A stretch of DNA of 64,000 nt, taken from Plasmodium brasilianum. Taxonomy: Eukaryota > Apicomplexa > Aconoidasida > Haemosporida > Plasmodiidae. Under the pieces are notes generated by a model. That model ran no database searches and was not told the origin of the DNA. It worked only from the letters and a program-made list of their open reading frames with translations. The stretch's first letter is position 1; each line of letters begins with the position of its first letter. Of the stretch, positions 39,648 through 51,368 are shown piece after piece. Where the stretch lies: contig NC_090120.1 of assembly GCF_023973825.1 (NCBI RefSeq), forward strand, positions 831,001 to 895,000, written 5' to 3'. The position numbers and the translations under genes were made by a program.

Positions 39648-42600
39648 CTATTTTTTCTTTTCTTGTACACTTAAAAAAAAGGCGTGATTTTTCAACACTT
39701 TATAATATGGGTTTAAAAAAACAGAATTGTTTTCCACACAGAAGGTAGGAAATATTTTATAAGATTTATTTAAATTATTTTCAAGTGAATTTAGAAAAAT
39801 ATTAATAAAAGCAAATTTTTCATTTTTGTAGCTATAAGCCTCTTTAATGTGCTCCGAAATTTGATTTATACACTCTTTAAAATGGTAGGTTATGTCCAAA
39901 TCATTGTATGCTTTGTCAAATATACGAAATTTATATCTTACAGCATTTTTAACCATTATGATATTGGAATATTTATTTACTAATAACTTCGAACGAAGGT
40001 AACTTTCTTTAACTTGAGCTATATTTTTTATTTTTTTTTTAACGCCAATGTTAATATCATCTTTATTATTCGAAAAGCTAATTTTTAAATATTTAATAAG
40101 CAAAAGGTTATTAAGTAATGCTTTATTTTTTTGAAAATTATTAAAGTCAATTTTTGAAACGTCAGGATAACAAAAACTCCACGATTTATATTTTGTATCA
40201 AAGGAGTTTATCTCTGTTTGTTCACAATTCACGTTTGTATACGAAATATATGAAAAATATATCATAAGAAAATCTGCATATAAATAAAGTATATAATAAA
40301 ATAAGGAATATACAATTTTACTTATATCTTCTTCTGTACCATTTAATTTTAACCCTTTTTGTAATGTAATGGATAATTCTTTGTAACATAAGGACATAGC
40401 ATAATATGTAAAAGCATATTCTTGATCTGACTGCAAATTTATGTGTAAGCTTAAACAGTTATAGTCAACTAAAACTGTATGCAAAAGAAAATTATAATAA
40501 TTTTCTATACTTTCTATTTCTTTGTTCATATTATATATTTTAAAATAATACGTCAGAATTTTCATTAACGTATATAATACACGCATGTCTGTATGAAATA
40601 CGTTTAACTTGGAATGTTCTCTTGACGCCAATAAAAAAGAAAAATTGATTATCTTTTTTACAACAATCTCGAGATACTCAAAAAATAAATTAAAAACCTT
40701 GCAAAGGATTATAAGTTTCAATCTTTTTTTCGTTACACTGTAGAACATGCTTTGATTAATTTTCATTTCTGGAACGACACCGTGGATGAAGTCTCTGCTA
40801 GTACTTCCATCTGCTTCTTCACGTTTTTCATTCGTACTTCCATCTGCTTCTTCACGTTTTTCATTCGTACTTCCATCTGCTTCTTCACGTTTTTCATTCG
40901 TACTTCCATCTGCTTCTTCACGTTTTTCATTCGTACTTCCATCTGCTTCTTCACGTTTTTCATTCGTACTTCCATCTGCTTCTTCACGTTTTTCATTCGT
41001 ACTACCATCTGCTTCTTCACGTTTTTCATTCGTACTACCATCTGCTTCTTCACGTTTTTCATTCGTACTACCATCTGCTTCTTCACGTTTTTCATTCGTA
41101 CTACCATCTGCATCCTTTCTTATATCAGTACTGTCGTGAATATCACTACTTCTTCCGTTCGTGGTACTGAGTGTGTCGTTACTGCAGTTGTTGCTGTCAA
41201 GGCTAAAAATTCCTTCATCCCGCTCGTTAATGCATCCGCGCCTGGACCTCTTTTTCAAGTTACTGGGCTCACATACATAATCGTTAATAAATTTTTCTAT
41301 TTCATTAAACAGTTCCATGATTGAACTTTCCCTTTGCATGTAATTTATTAAATATGGAAAAAATAAACGTAACTTCCTTTCGAAATTTTTCAAAACAGTT
41401 GTGTTATAATTTTTTTTTAAAAAATTTTGATATTCATCCTTATTTACACAGTTGAGCTCCTGATCTATTTTAAATATATGTTCCATGTTAATAAAAAAAT
41501 ATTCAGGAATAAGAACAAAATTTGTGAATAAGACTAGCACAGGGGTAGAAAAACCAAAATAATTTAAGTCATTAAAAATAATGTTTCTTACAAAAAAATT
41601 GTCATTTTCTTTTGCTAATTCTTCCATTATTATATATGATTCATTAAAAAATAAATATACAAAAAAACTAATAAATATATTCACCTCAGAATTATTCACT
41701 AGTTCTTGATTTAGATATCTATGATACGGAATATTCATCTCTTCCTTTTTGTAAATATTTAAAAACATGTTGTAGTATAGATCTATATCCTGTTCCTCAT
41801 ACTTATCACAATGATATTTCTCTCGCTTCGTTATATCAGAATCAACAACAGCACCATTATTTCTGTCAATCCCTGCTTCTAGACAGTTTTCACGTTTTTC
41901 AAATTTTTCAACATTTTCGACATTTTCGGCATTTTCAACATTTTCGGCATTTTCGGCATTTTCAGCATTTTCAACATTTTCGGCATTTTCGGCATTTTCA
42001 GCATTTTCAGCATTTTCAACATTTTCAACATTTTCAACATTTTCAGCATTTTCAACATTTTCAGCATTTTCAGCATTTTCAACATTTTCTGGATATTCCC
42101 GTTTTTCTGTTTTATAGACTTTATTTGGCACTTTGTTGAAAATGAGTTCATAACCTTGTTGATAATTCATCGAGTTCTCCAACTTCAAGCACCGCTGTGC
42201 TTCGCTTTCCTGTTTTAATATGAGCTGTTTTTCTATATGAAAAAATAGCTTTTTTTCTGTACTCATTATTTGTTTTAGAGATATTCTTGAAATGCATTTT
42301 ATTAAAATATTACAACTATAGGAGTAATACTTTAAGTAATGAATAATGTTTTTAATATCGAAAAAATGCGATTTCACATTTATGCGCTTAAAATATGATG
42401 CTACGTACAATATATCACGAATAATGTTTTCATAAAAAAGGTAACACTCTTCTACATTCATTTCCGTAACATGTTTAGAGACATTGTTAAGTGTGTGCAT
42501 AAGAAAATATTTATTGAAATATTTTTTTTTCATATTCTTATTTATATTCAAATATTTAGAATTTAACTCTTTCACTATAGTACGTATGCATATTAGCAAT

Positions 42601-44115
42601 TCCTCACAACTGCCTTTTAATGAGTTAATATCAGCGTCACATACTTCGAAAACCATTTGATTTAAAATATATGTAAAATACAGGATAAATTTTATTCTCT
42701 TAAATATGGAGTGTATCAATTTATTTATATTTATATTTGTACTTGCGATTACATTTTTACTCATATGTTTATTCATGTTTTGGTTTTTCCTATTTTTTGA
42801 CTTATCTATATTTTTGGTTTTCTCCGTATTTTTTGAGTCCTCCGACTTCTTTACCTCCTCTGACTTCTTTACCCCCTCCGACTTCTTTACCCCCTCCGAC
42901 TTCTTTACCTCTCGTGCTTTTTTTTTGTTTTTATCCATTTCTTCAAACTTTTTAGCATATTTCAAAAAACATCTTTTTATAACAAAAAGATTTTTAACCA
43001 CGTATTTTCTTCTCCTCCTACAGTGGTATATTAAAGTGCCGTTTATTTTCAACAATCCAGTTTTGTAGTCGTCTCTGTGTATTAAGCTGTCGTTTGTTAC
43101 AACATAGTCGATCATTTCTGAACAGCACGAATAGAAAGTCAGAAATAACTCAAAAAAGAAAAAAATTCTTTTTTTTATATAACTCGTTTCACATGCTACA
43201 TTGTACATATCATCATCCAAAGGAGTATTATTCTTTGTGCTGCCTGAATGGTTGTCTAGTTGTCCTGTTTCATCAACTTTTTCGTTAATATATTCGTCCA
43301 CTTCTCTTAGTACTCCTGCTTCCAATCCTCCTTCCACTTCTACGTGCTCAGAATGACCCTGGTCCTGCAGTTTAGGAGATCCCTCCTTCACTGATCTTTC
43401 TTTTTCCATAAATTTTATAAATTCTTTATTTTCATTTTTAAATATATCAATATATATTTTATCGAAACAAAAGGCATTCAACCATTTAAAGAATACCTTT
43501 TCAAAAAAATAAATATCATCATTACAGTTAATAACGTTTGAGTGATGTAAATAGTAACAACTTAAAACTGTTAAAAAAGGATGATTGCCATTAAGTAATT
43601 TTACTAGTTGTAATAATAAATAATCCATCATTAAAACTATATCGTCGGGATTTAATTCTTTAGTTAAGTATTTTTTTTCTTCACACTCTTTTAGTGTTAT
43701 CCTTTTTTCTGGCTTAATACCTACGTCCAATTTCTTGTCCCCCATTTCAAGCGAACATACGTACTTTTCGTACGAAAATTTTTTTACTTTAATTTCTTCC
43801 TCATCATTCAGTCCTACGTAAAAAATGAAAAAAAAAAAAAAAAAAATATTGTAATATCGCATGATTAGAATTGCTTCTAAATATATATACAAACATGCAT
43901 AATATATTTATGCCCGTACAACCGCTCCCCTGCTACATACGTATAAAGAAACGTGTACTACATGAAAATTTACATACAAGGAAGCATACTAATACGCACA
44001 TGTAAACATACACCGTCCTTGCACTTCTTTACTTTTGCTATAAGGAGTGGCAAATACCTTTTATATTCATGTAAAGAAAGTTAGAAATGTCTTGGTATTC
44101 TTTCTTCTCACTCAT
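39648..44115 (-). CDS. NAA35: NatC auxiliary subunit NAA35/Mak10-like (two exons, 1407 aa)
   Basis: Exon 1 is 44115-44058 (MSEKKEYQDISNFLYMNIK) and exon 2 is 43813-39648; the phases match through G|gtattt ... gtag|GA. NAA35 anchors the NatC N-terminal acetyltransferase to ribosomes. The diagnostic N-terminal stretch is present: YVCSLEMGDKKLDVGI (human AMSAIEMMDPKMDAGM), then LTKELNPDDIVLMMDYLLLQ and KLLNGNHPFLTVLSCYYLHH (human LEGHSLAQTVFTCLYIHN). Further helical blocks follow (YFGFSTPVLVLFTNFVLIPE, EYAFTYYAMSLCYKELSITL). It is about twice the human length because of inserts: KKSEGV repeats, ENAENVEN repeats, and nine 11-residue ADGSTNEKREE repeats. The NAA35 assignment rests mainly on the N-terminal 110 residues. 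A Met-initiated reading at 43892 inside the intron codes only low complexity and is rejected. Confidence 0.84.
40801..41110 (-). repeat. 33-bp coding minisatellite in NAA35, nine copies
   Basis: Nine head-to-tail copies code ADGSTNEKREE. Left copies (plus-strand order) read acttccatct and the right ones actaccatct, a synonymous Gly codon difference that splits the array into two blocks. This indicates recent stepwise expansion. Frames are open on both strands across the array. Confidence 0.95.
41895..42093 (-). repeat. 9-bp coding repeat in NAA35 (ENA/ENV units)
   Basis: About 22 nine-base units read GAAAATGCC, GAAAATGCT or GAAAATGTT, coding Glu-Asn-Ala or Glu-Asn-Val. It is strictly in frame and lies in an insert between helical segments. 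Confidence 0.92.
42838..42912 (-). repeat. 18-bp coding repeat in NAA35 (VKKSEG units)
   Basis: Four copies coding EVKKSEG, GVKKSEG, GVKKSEE and EVKKSED in a Lys-rich insert, near-identical at DNA level (gacttctttaccccctcc on the plus strand). Confidence 0.9.
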
Positions 44116-45871
44116 GCTTCATATCTTTTAAACAAAATGGTAAAAATACCTCCAAAATTTTTTTCAGCATGAAGTAAAATATTCTCAAAAATGAAAATAA
44201 CAGGACAAAAAGTATTTGTAACAATATAAATAGGCTATCTAGGTTATTTATTTATATCTTAAAATGTTGTGCGGGAGGAACATACTAATATTAAGAGGAT
44301 TTCTTTTTTTTTTTTTTTTTTTTTTGTAGCCATATCTTTTTTAAAAAGTAAAAGAAATTTTTCCGTTTAATTTCGCTTCATATTTTTTTTCAAAATATAA
44401 AACGGAATTAAATGCTCCAAAAAGTTATTTATAACTTAAAAATAAAAATATAACAATAGCTGACAAAGATAAAAAAAAAAAAAAAAAAAAAACACAGTCG
44501 AAAAATTTTAATAACTTTCTTCTTTTTTTTTTTTTTGGGGCAGGGTACCGAATAATCCTTGTTTGAAGAGAGAAATATATATATATATATATATATATTT
44601 TAATTCGTTGTTTCGTAATTTTACTTCCCTTGTGTTTCTTTTTTCGTATCATTTTCCTCCCTTTTTTGTACAGCCGTTGGCACCTTTTCACTTTTCCAGA
44701 GGTGCATCCAACGGACTATTTCATTTTTGATAACATCAAACAAAAAGTAAAACACGTGGTCTCCTAAGTAGGAGAGAAAAAAAAAAAAGTTCATTGTGGA
44801 GAAATATTCTATAATAAATATAGGAGCTCAAAACAAATGAAGTTGCATATATATATTACTATAAAAATAAAGTTTTAACTTCTTTCATGTGCTTTTTTTT
44901 TTTTTTTTTTTCCAAATTATACAGAAACACAAAATTAGATAAGCAAATGTAAAGAAAATGTTGTAATTGGAATTTCGTTCATTCTGGTGATATTGTATGT
45001 ATATTAAAACGTGAACATAAAACATAAACAAATAAAATAAAATAAAATAAAATATTATCAAATTAAAAAAATAAAGTACGGTCAATTCAAACAAAATAAA
45101 ATAGATAAATCAAACAAAATAAAATAGATAAATCAAACAAAATAAAATAGTTAAATCAAACAAAATAAAATAGATAAATCAAACAAAATTAAGAACAATC
45201 AAATGAAACAAAAATAAGAACAATCAAATCATACAAAATTAAGAACAATCAAATCATACAAAAATAAGAACAATCAAATCAAACAAAAATAAGAACAATC
45301 AAATCAAACAAAAATAAGAACAATCAAATCAAACAAAATAAAATATAATCAATTAAAATCATATATCATAATAAATGTTTTTTAAGGCATAAAATTAGGA
45401 CATATAGTATATATATATTTATATAATTTTTTGTTTAATAATACTCGTTCAAAAGATAAGAGCAAAAATGAATGTGCATAAATAAAGTATTCCCCTAAGG
45501 GAGTGATATGTGTATATAAATAAGACATTTTAAGATGTAAAAACTGAAGCTTACATTTTTATATTTTTATTTTTACTACCTTTTAATATATATTATTATT
45601 GCCATTCTTTTTAATTATTCTACTTAAGAATATTTACTTATACTTTCTTGTTTTATTGAAATGATTAAAAATTCGGTAGAGAAAAATAAAATAAAAAAAA
45701 TTATAAAAATAAAAAAAAATTAGGATTACGTACGACCCTACATATTTTCAAATATTTGCCTTTTAATTGTTAGGAGGAATATATCACATATTAACGTCTA
45801 ATTCTTTGCACAAATTGTTAATCTAAAAAAGAAAATATATCTTCATTAACCATATATTTATATAAATAAAC
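44116..45871. other. Intergenic upstream of NAA35
   Basis: AT-rich, with homopolymers (24-T run near 44307), a TA tract at 44576-44597 and a long A-rich minisatellite at about 45020-45350. No coding sequence supported. Confidence 0.6.
45020..45350. repeat. Two-part A-rich minisatellite (24-26-bp units)
   Basis: The left part repeats aaatcaaacaaaataaaata plus gata. The right part repeats aaataagaacaatcaaatca plus aacaa. There are about a dozen units in all with mixed variants, and the two families share the core tcaaacaaaa. Confidence 0.88.
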
Positions 45872-45964
45872 TTAAGCACTATATAAATTTATGTTTGCTT
45901 TTTTGTCTAAGTTTAAGTATATGCTTACTTCGTTGTTCGCTTCGACATTTTGTTCGCATTTTGC

Positions 45965-46165
45965 TTCGTTGTCTAATTTGTTATACGCTTTGCTGTCTGC
46001 TTCGTGATTCGCTTCTTTGTACGCTTCTTTGTACGCTTCTTTGTATGCTTCTTTGTATGCTTCATTATTTGCTTCATTATTTGCTTTATTGTTTGCTTCA
46101 TTGTTTGCTTCATTATTTGCTTCATTGTTTGCTTCATTGTTTGCTTCATTATTTGCTTCCTTACT
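45965..46165 (-). repeat. 12-bp repeat array coding (on minus) EANN / EAYK units
   Basis: Two blocks of 12-bp units: gcttctttgtac (minus: Glu-Ala-Tyr-Lys) and gcttcattattt or gcttcattgttt (Glu-Ala-Asn-Asn), about 14 units in total. The minus frame is open over 45872-46381 and continues into non-repeat KSLKQKQILDENFLLLTKNN. It could be an extra 3' exon of the coiled-coil gene to the right or a separate orphan. No convincing start or splice pair decides it, and the plus strand is open too. Confidence 0.75.
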
Positions 46166-46617
46166 TAGACGATCTCTTGTTTGTTTATTTATTCCTCTAG
46201 TTACTTGTTTATTTTGTTTGTTGTTTTTAGTTAGTAGCAAAAAATTTTCATCCAAAATTTGTTTCTGCTTTAAAGATTTGCAGTATTTCTTAAGAAATAT
46301 CGCACATGGACACATATGTATGTATATATATATATGTTTATGTTTACGTATGTATGCATCAGAGCACCACTGATAAAACACGAAACGCCAGGTACTATGG
46401 TGATATGCATTAAAATTTATGGACTGTGGGTATTATTAAAATTTCTTTTTTTCAGGTCTTACATTTTTAATTTCATTAATATTTTTTTTCATTTCTATTT
46501 TCCTTAAAAAAGTAAAAGTGTTCATTGTGAAATTATTTTTTGAAATATATATGTGTGAAATGGTGAAGGTTAAGTTGTATTTTTTTTTATTTTTTTTAGT
46601 TTTTTCATTTTGTTACG

Positions 46618-47604
46618 CTACTTTCTCACTTCCAAATTTATATTGAATTTCACTTTTTGTATATTTTCCGATACTTTATTTATCTGAGTATTAATAGAAT
46701 CATCAATTCTTTTGTAGTATTTTAGTTGTCCACCCATTTTGTCATTATCTTTTTTTATTATTTCCAGTTCTGCAAAGATATTTTTATTGTTACATTTACA
46801 CTTGCGTGTTATTGTAAATTCCTATGTAAACGCACGCACGCATACGTACACACACAGACTTACATTTACACTTATACATACAATCATACTCAGCCATAGT
46901 TCCCCTTTCAAGAGAGTATGTACTTGCTATATATGGTTGCATTACGCACATGTAGTTGTATTTTCTTATTCTTTTTTTTTTTTTTTTTTTAAATTAAAAA
47001 CAATTCTAAGTCAACTTTTTGTTTATTTGCATAGTAGGGAAGCACAATACTACTTCGATTAAGGGAAAATACAACGCAAATTTTATTTATAAAAAATATG
47101 TAACAAACATATGTGATAATAAAGACATGAATTGTCATATAATGTAGTACTGTTGGAGTCTCACTGTTTGGAATATATAACTTTTATTTGTTTATTTATT
47201 TTATTTTTTTTTTTTTTGAATTGTATACATATGTACTGTTTACTTATATAATTCTTATTTCCTCCCCTTTTTTTTCGCTTCAGGGATGGCAGTTGTGTAC
47301 ATATGTATATATGCGCATGTATGTATGAATGTATATATACTCGTATGTGAACACGTGTATGCGCTCGTATTATTCATATATGTATATACATTCGTTGTTG
47401 CTACCTTGTTTTAGTGCCATAAGGTCATCTTGCTGCTTTTCGATTTTTCCTTTTTCCGTAGTTTTTAATTTTTCTTTATAAATTAAAATTTCATGAACTT
47501 TTATTAAGTCTTTTAATTCCTGAATTAAACCTGCGATGTTATTTGAAAATGATTTCAAATGATCATACCTTTTTTCTATGCTTAACTTACACGAAGTTGG
47601 GTCT

Positions 47605-47609
<5 letters not shown>
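46618..47609 (-). CDS. Small coiled-coil protein, 118 aa (two exons), unknown function
   Basis: Exon 1 is 47609-47405, from ATG (MADPTSCKLSIEKRYDHLKS) to AAA CAA G|gtagca. Exon 2 is 46769-46618 after tttgcag, ending NLEVRK then TAG. Phases match. The whole protein reads as amphipathic helix with heptad-like spacing (IAGLIQELKDLIKVHEILIY, then ELEIIKKDNDKMGGQLKYYK, then INTQINKVSENIQKVKFNIN), so a coiled-coil subunit of a larger complex is likely. The second exon was found by reading the frame across the intron. An alternative donor inside exon 2 (AAT AAA|gtatcg, phase 0) could splice to the Glu-Ala-Asn repeat frame at 46381-45872; the continuing heptads argue against it. I do not recognise the family. 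Confidence 0.68.
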
Positions 47610-47636
<27 letters not shown>

Positions 47637-48208
47637 GTTACAATAATGATGGAAACGTTTTAAAATTATTAAAAAACAAATGAGGAAAAATGGAAGACAA
47701 AATATGCATATTTACACACATACATAAGCATATACATACAAATTCACCCATGCATATACTTATCCATAAGAACACACATACGACCTACAAAATCTAAAGG
47801 AAGAGCTCACAAAAAATAAAAAGAATTATAGATGAAGGAACAAAAAAAAATTGGAGAAAGCATATTTTGCTTGGTAGTGTCACATTAAACACATATATTA
47901 TAAATTCGTTTTTTTAAGAACAACATTTTATATAAAAATTCGTCTTTTAAGTTTAAAAAATAGACTGTTATTATGAATATCATTCAAACGTTCACTTTTC
48001 TTTTAGGCTACAAAAGGGCTTAAAATTTTATTAACAGTCACTAATGCATTATATTATTACTATCATTATTATAATTTTAACTTTTTTTTTCCCTGCTCTC
48101 TGTTATTTGTTACATATTTATTTATAGGTTTAATTTTTTTTTTTTTTTTTTAAGCTTATAGTTACAAGCATGCGTATATGTGTATTAACACAAGCAAAAA
48201 AACGAAAG

Positions 48209-48252
<44 letters not shown>

Positions 48253-50114
48253 AATGAATCGTTGCACATGCTTCTTAACACTATGAACGGTAATAAGAAT
48301 TCCTTTTTTTTTTTTTTGAGAATGTTATTCTCTATTAAACCATTTAAATGTAATGAAGTTAAACAGGTGTTCACCTGTGTACATGTACAGATACAAATAT
48401 TTGTATTAAAAAGAAAACATATATAATAATCGTTACAGAAAATAAGCCCGTAGATATTAGGTATAATACTAAGCATAAACAACCATAGAGAGAAACCAAA
48501 AATTTAGCAAGATAGAGCAAAATAAAGCAAAAATAAAATAACAATATAACAAATTAAAACGGAGTAACACAATAATTAAGACTTGCGAGCACATTTTACT
48601 AATTTTTAAATTATGCATATATTTTGGACAGACTGAAATATCCTTTTGAAGATATGCGGCTCTTGCCTTTTTTACACACACTTAACGAAATTTTGTAGAT
48701 TTTAACTTTTCAAAAATATTTCAATAATTGTTTATGTACATAGTAAAAATATAAGCACAACTCCTGTATATTCCTATTATGTAATTGCATTTTACATGGA
48801 TCAAGAAATAAAATAAATACAATAAATATAATGAATCAAATGAATATAATAAATATAATAATATAACACAAATATGCAACAAAATAAATATATTAATGTA
48901 CTCAATGTAACATTTTAAACATAAAAAAATTATCTTTTTAATTACAATCACAATGCAATATAGTCTCTTTTTTAAACAGGACTTATATTAACGTTATTAT
49001 ATATACATATATATATGTTCACTTCACATATTTACATATCCTTAAAAGCTTCCTTTTTTAATTTTATTCGCAACAAAAAAAGAAAAAAATTAAATAATAA
49101 AAAAAAAAAAAAAAGAATTTTATAAAATAATTTGTTAAAAAAACATATATTGGTTCATTTTTATCATTTCATATTTGTGAGAAAATGATGATGCTATAAG
49201 TTTTCTTTTCATTATATGCTTAACAAGTTGAAAATGCAAGATGTAAAGCTGAAAGAATAGAGAAGTAACATTTATAATCGAATTTTTACATTGTTCACAC
49301 ATTTAAGGAGTAAACCTTTTAAGGAGTACCCTAGTAAAGATTTTGAAGATATATGTATAAGTATGTTTGTATTTATGTACGTATGTACGTATGTGTAAAC
49401 ACTTTGGCTTTGTCGTGTAACTATAGTTACCCTGCTTTTTTAAAGCGTCAAAGTGCAATTTTTGAGAATATATTTTGTGTATTTATGAAAAAGCCCTAAT
49501 TTGTCATTTTCAGAAAGATTAAAAAAAAGGAGAGAAAAAAAAAAAGTAAGGACATTAATTTTGTAGGGTGTACACTTAGAGATCAGGAACGAGCGGAAGG
49601 CTTATATGTACAAATATACGATTATATCTATGTGCGTATGTACGCATGTATGTATATTCATATATATCCGTATTATGCATGTATACTCGTACGTACGAAG
49701 TGTATGTAAAAGGTTAAGATGTACATGCCGAATAAAATCGACGTGAAAGACTATACTGGAAAATACTTCTGCGGGGTTGGAAAATATCCATAAATATGAA
49801 AAAGGAAAATAATTAAGGATGATAAATAATTTATTCACATGCATAACTTAAAAATGTGGAAAAAAAAATTTTGTAAGCATCATTTTAGACCATCTATATA
49901 TTAAAAAATAATAATGAGAGCTTAAATCATGAGGGGCAATCTTTTTTTTTATTACTCGTTTTTATGCATCACTTCTCAAGTATAATTCCAAAAACTATTC
50001 GTGTGTTTAATTTTCATTTTGTTTATATCTGTACAGTTGTCTGTTCATATGTTTTTTTTTTTTTTTTACAATTTTTTTTCAATTTCTTCAATTATATCTT
50101 CTTTTTTTTTTCAC
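47610..50114. other. Divergent intergenic region
   Basis: 2.5 kb between the coiled-coil gene (minus) and the NUMOD3 gene (plus), so both promoters should lie here. Very long homopolymers (T 47609-47635, A 48213-48246) and TA/CATA tracts. No open frame has conserved features. Confidence 0.6.
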
Positions 50115-51368
50115 ATGTATATTAAAAATATTAAAATTTCATTGTTACATTATGCTCTCTTAATTTTTTTAATTTATTATATAAATTTGAGTGAATGCAA
50201 CTTAACATTTAATGTTATACCAAAAGCTGCCATAAAATACGTACATTGTAATTATATGTACAACGTAAAATGTGTGTGCAATAGTAAGTTAGCTAAAGAA
50301 AGAAGACATAATAAACATGATGAAAATGTTCATAAATGTAACAGAAAAAAAAAAAAAAAAGTTCCAAATGAGCAAGATGTGTCTAAAAAAAGATTTTACG
50401 AATACACAGAAAAAGAGGAAAAAGCTGTAAACAACTTTTTAACCACAGCAATGAAGAGAAGCAAAATTTTAAAGCATGGTAAAAGGAACAAATACATGTA
50501 TTACTTTGTATTAAATAAACTTAATAGAAATTTAGTGATCAATGCGCGTAACAACAAGACTATAAATAAAATTTGCAAGGAAAATATTCCAATTTTTATG
50601 ACAGAAAATAAATTGTCATTACACAATGCGTTCAGTAATAAAAATGGGCATATTTTACACAAAACAAATCGTGCACATTGGAATTATAAAGAGAAATGTT
50701 TTCCTATTTTTGCCATTTGCAGCGATACTAAATCCAGTACAGGCACTGCTTACATTGTAGGAAATGATCAAAAGTACCATAGCATATGTAACATACAAGA
50801 GAAGAAATACAGAGAGATTCATTTAAACGCGGGAGCAGTTGTGCAAGGAAACAATACGAAAAAAAAGAAAAAAAGAGTTTTGAGCGAAAAGTCTAAAGAA
50901 AGTATGAAAGAAAAGCTTCGAATAATTATGATACAAAAATGGAAAGATACAGAATTTAGGAAAAAAATGATAAAATCATTTAAAAAAAGAGGCATTGAAC
51001 ATAACAAGAAAATTTCGGAAACATTAAAAAACAAATGGAAGAATGATAAAGAATATAAATTAAAAACATTAGAAGGTCAGCGCAAATATTTTGTTAATAG
51101 ATATAAAAATAGGCATAAAACATATTATACTTCTGCAGAAACAAGGGAAAAAATATCAAAAGCTATGAAACTATATTGGTTAAATAAAAATAAATACAAA
51201 CAAATGCAAACCCATAATTTACAGTCTGTAGTGAAGAAAAAAAAAAAACATAAAAAAGTTTGGGAGAATATTTACTCAATTATATTAGATCAAAAACAAG
51301 ATGACTTAAGCAATTATCAAACCTTTCACCATAATTTATCTGTCAACTTGGAGGCTGCTCTTCGTTGA
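50115..51368 (+). CDS. NUMOD3-repeat protein with apicoplast-type leader, 417 aa
   Basis: ATG 50115 is chosen because it gives a clean bipartite leader: MYIKNIKISLLHYALLIFLI then YYINLSEC, a signal peptide, followed by a Lys/Asn-rich, acidic-poor stretch typical of apicoplast transit peptides. The open frame continues upstream as poly-Phe only. Residues about 255-365 hold three or four NUMOD3-like units of the form S.E.r.kis..lk..W: LSEKSKESMKEKLRIIMIQK, then KKISETLKNKWKNDKEYKLK, then SAETREKISKAMKLYWLNKN. NUMOD3 motifs are helix-turn-helix-like DNA-binding modules found with homing endonucleases and in plant chloroplast proteins of poorly known function. A nucleoid or nucleic-acid role in the apicoplast is an inference. 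An exon-like segment at 51559-51660 might extend the gene. Confidence 0.72.
   Translation: MYIKNIKISLLHYALLIFLIYYINLSECNLTFNVIPKAAIKYVHCNYMYNVKCVCNSKLAKERRHNKHDENVHKCNRKKKKKVPNEQDVSKKRFYEYTEKEEKAVNNFLTTAMKRSKILKHGKRNKYMYYFVLNKLNRNLVINARNNKTINKICKENIPIFMTENKLSLHNAFSNKNGHILHKTNRAHWNYKEKCFPIFAICSDTKSSTGTAYIVGNDQKYHSICNIQEKKYREIHLNAGAVVQGNNTKKKKKRVLSEKSKESMKEKLRIIMIQKWKDTEFRKKMIKSFKKRGIEHNKKISETLKNKWKNDKEYKLKTLEGQRKYFVNRYKNRHKTYYTSAETREKISKAMKLYWLNKNKYKQMQTHNLQSVVKKKKKHKKVWENIYSIILDQKQDDLSNYQTFHHNLSVNLEAALR

Noticed and set aside
40752..41324. 190-codon plus-strand frame (CFFTFFIRTSI repeats)
   Set aside because: It is antisense to the NAA35 repeat array and has no independent support.
43814..43892. 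Signal-peptide-like start MYIYLEAILIMRYYN for NAA35
   Set aside because: It is intron sequence rich in Phe codons. Exon 1 at 44058-44115 supplies the DIS....L segment expected in NAA35.
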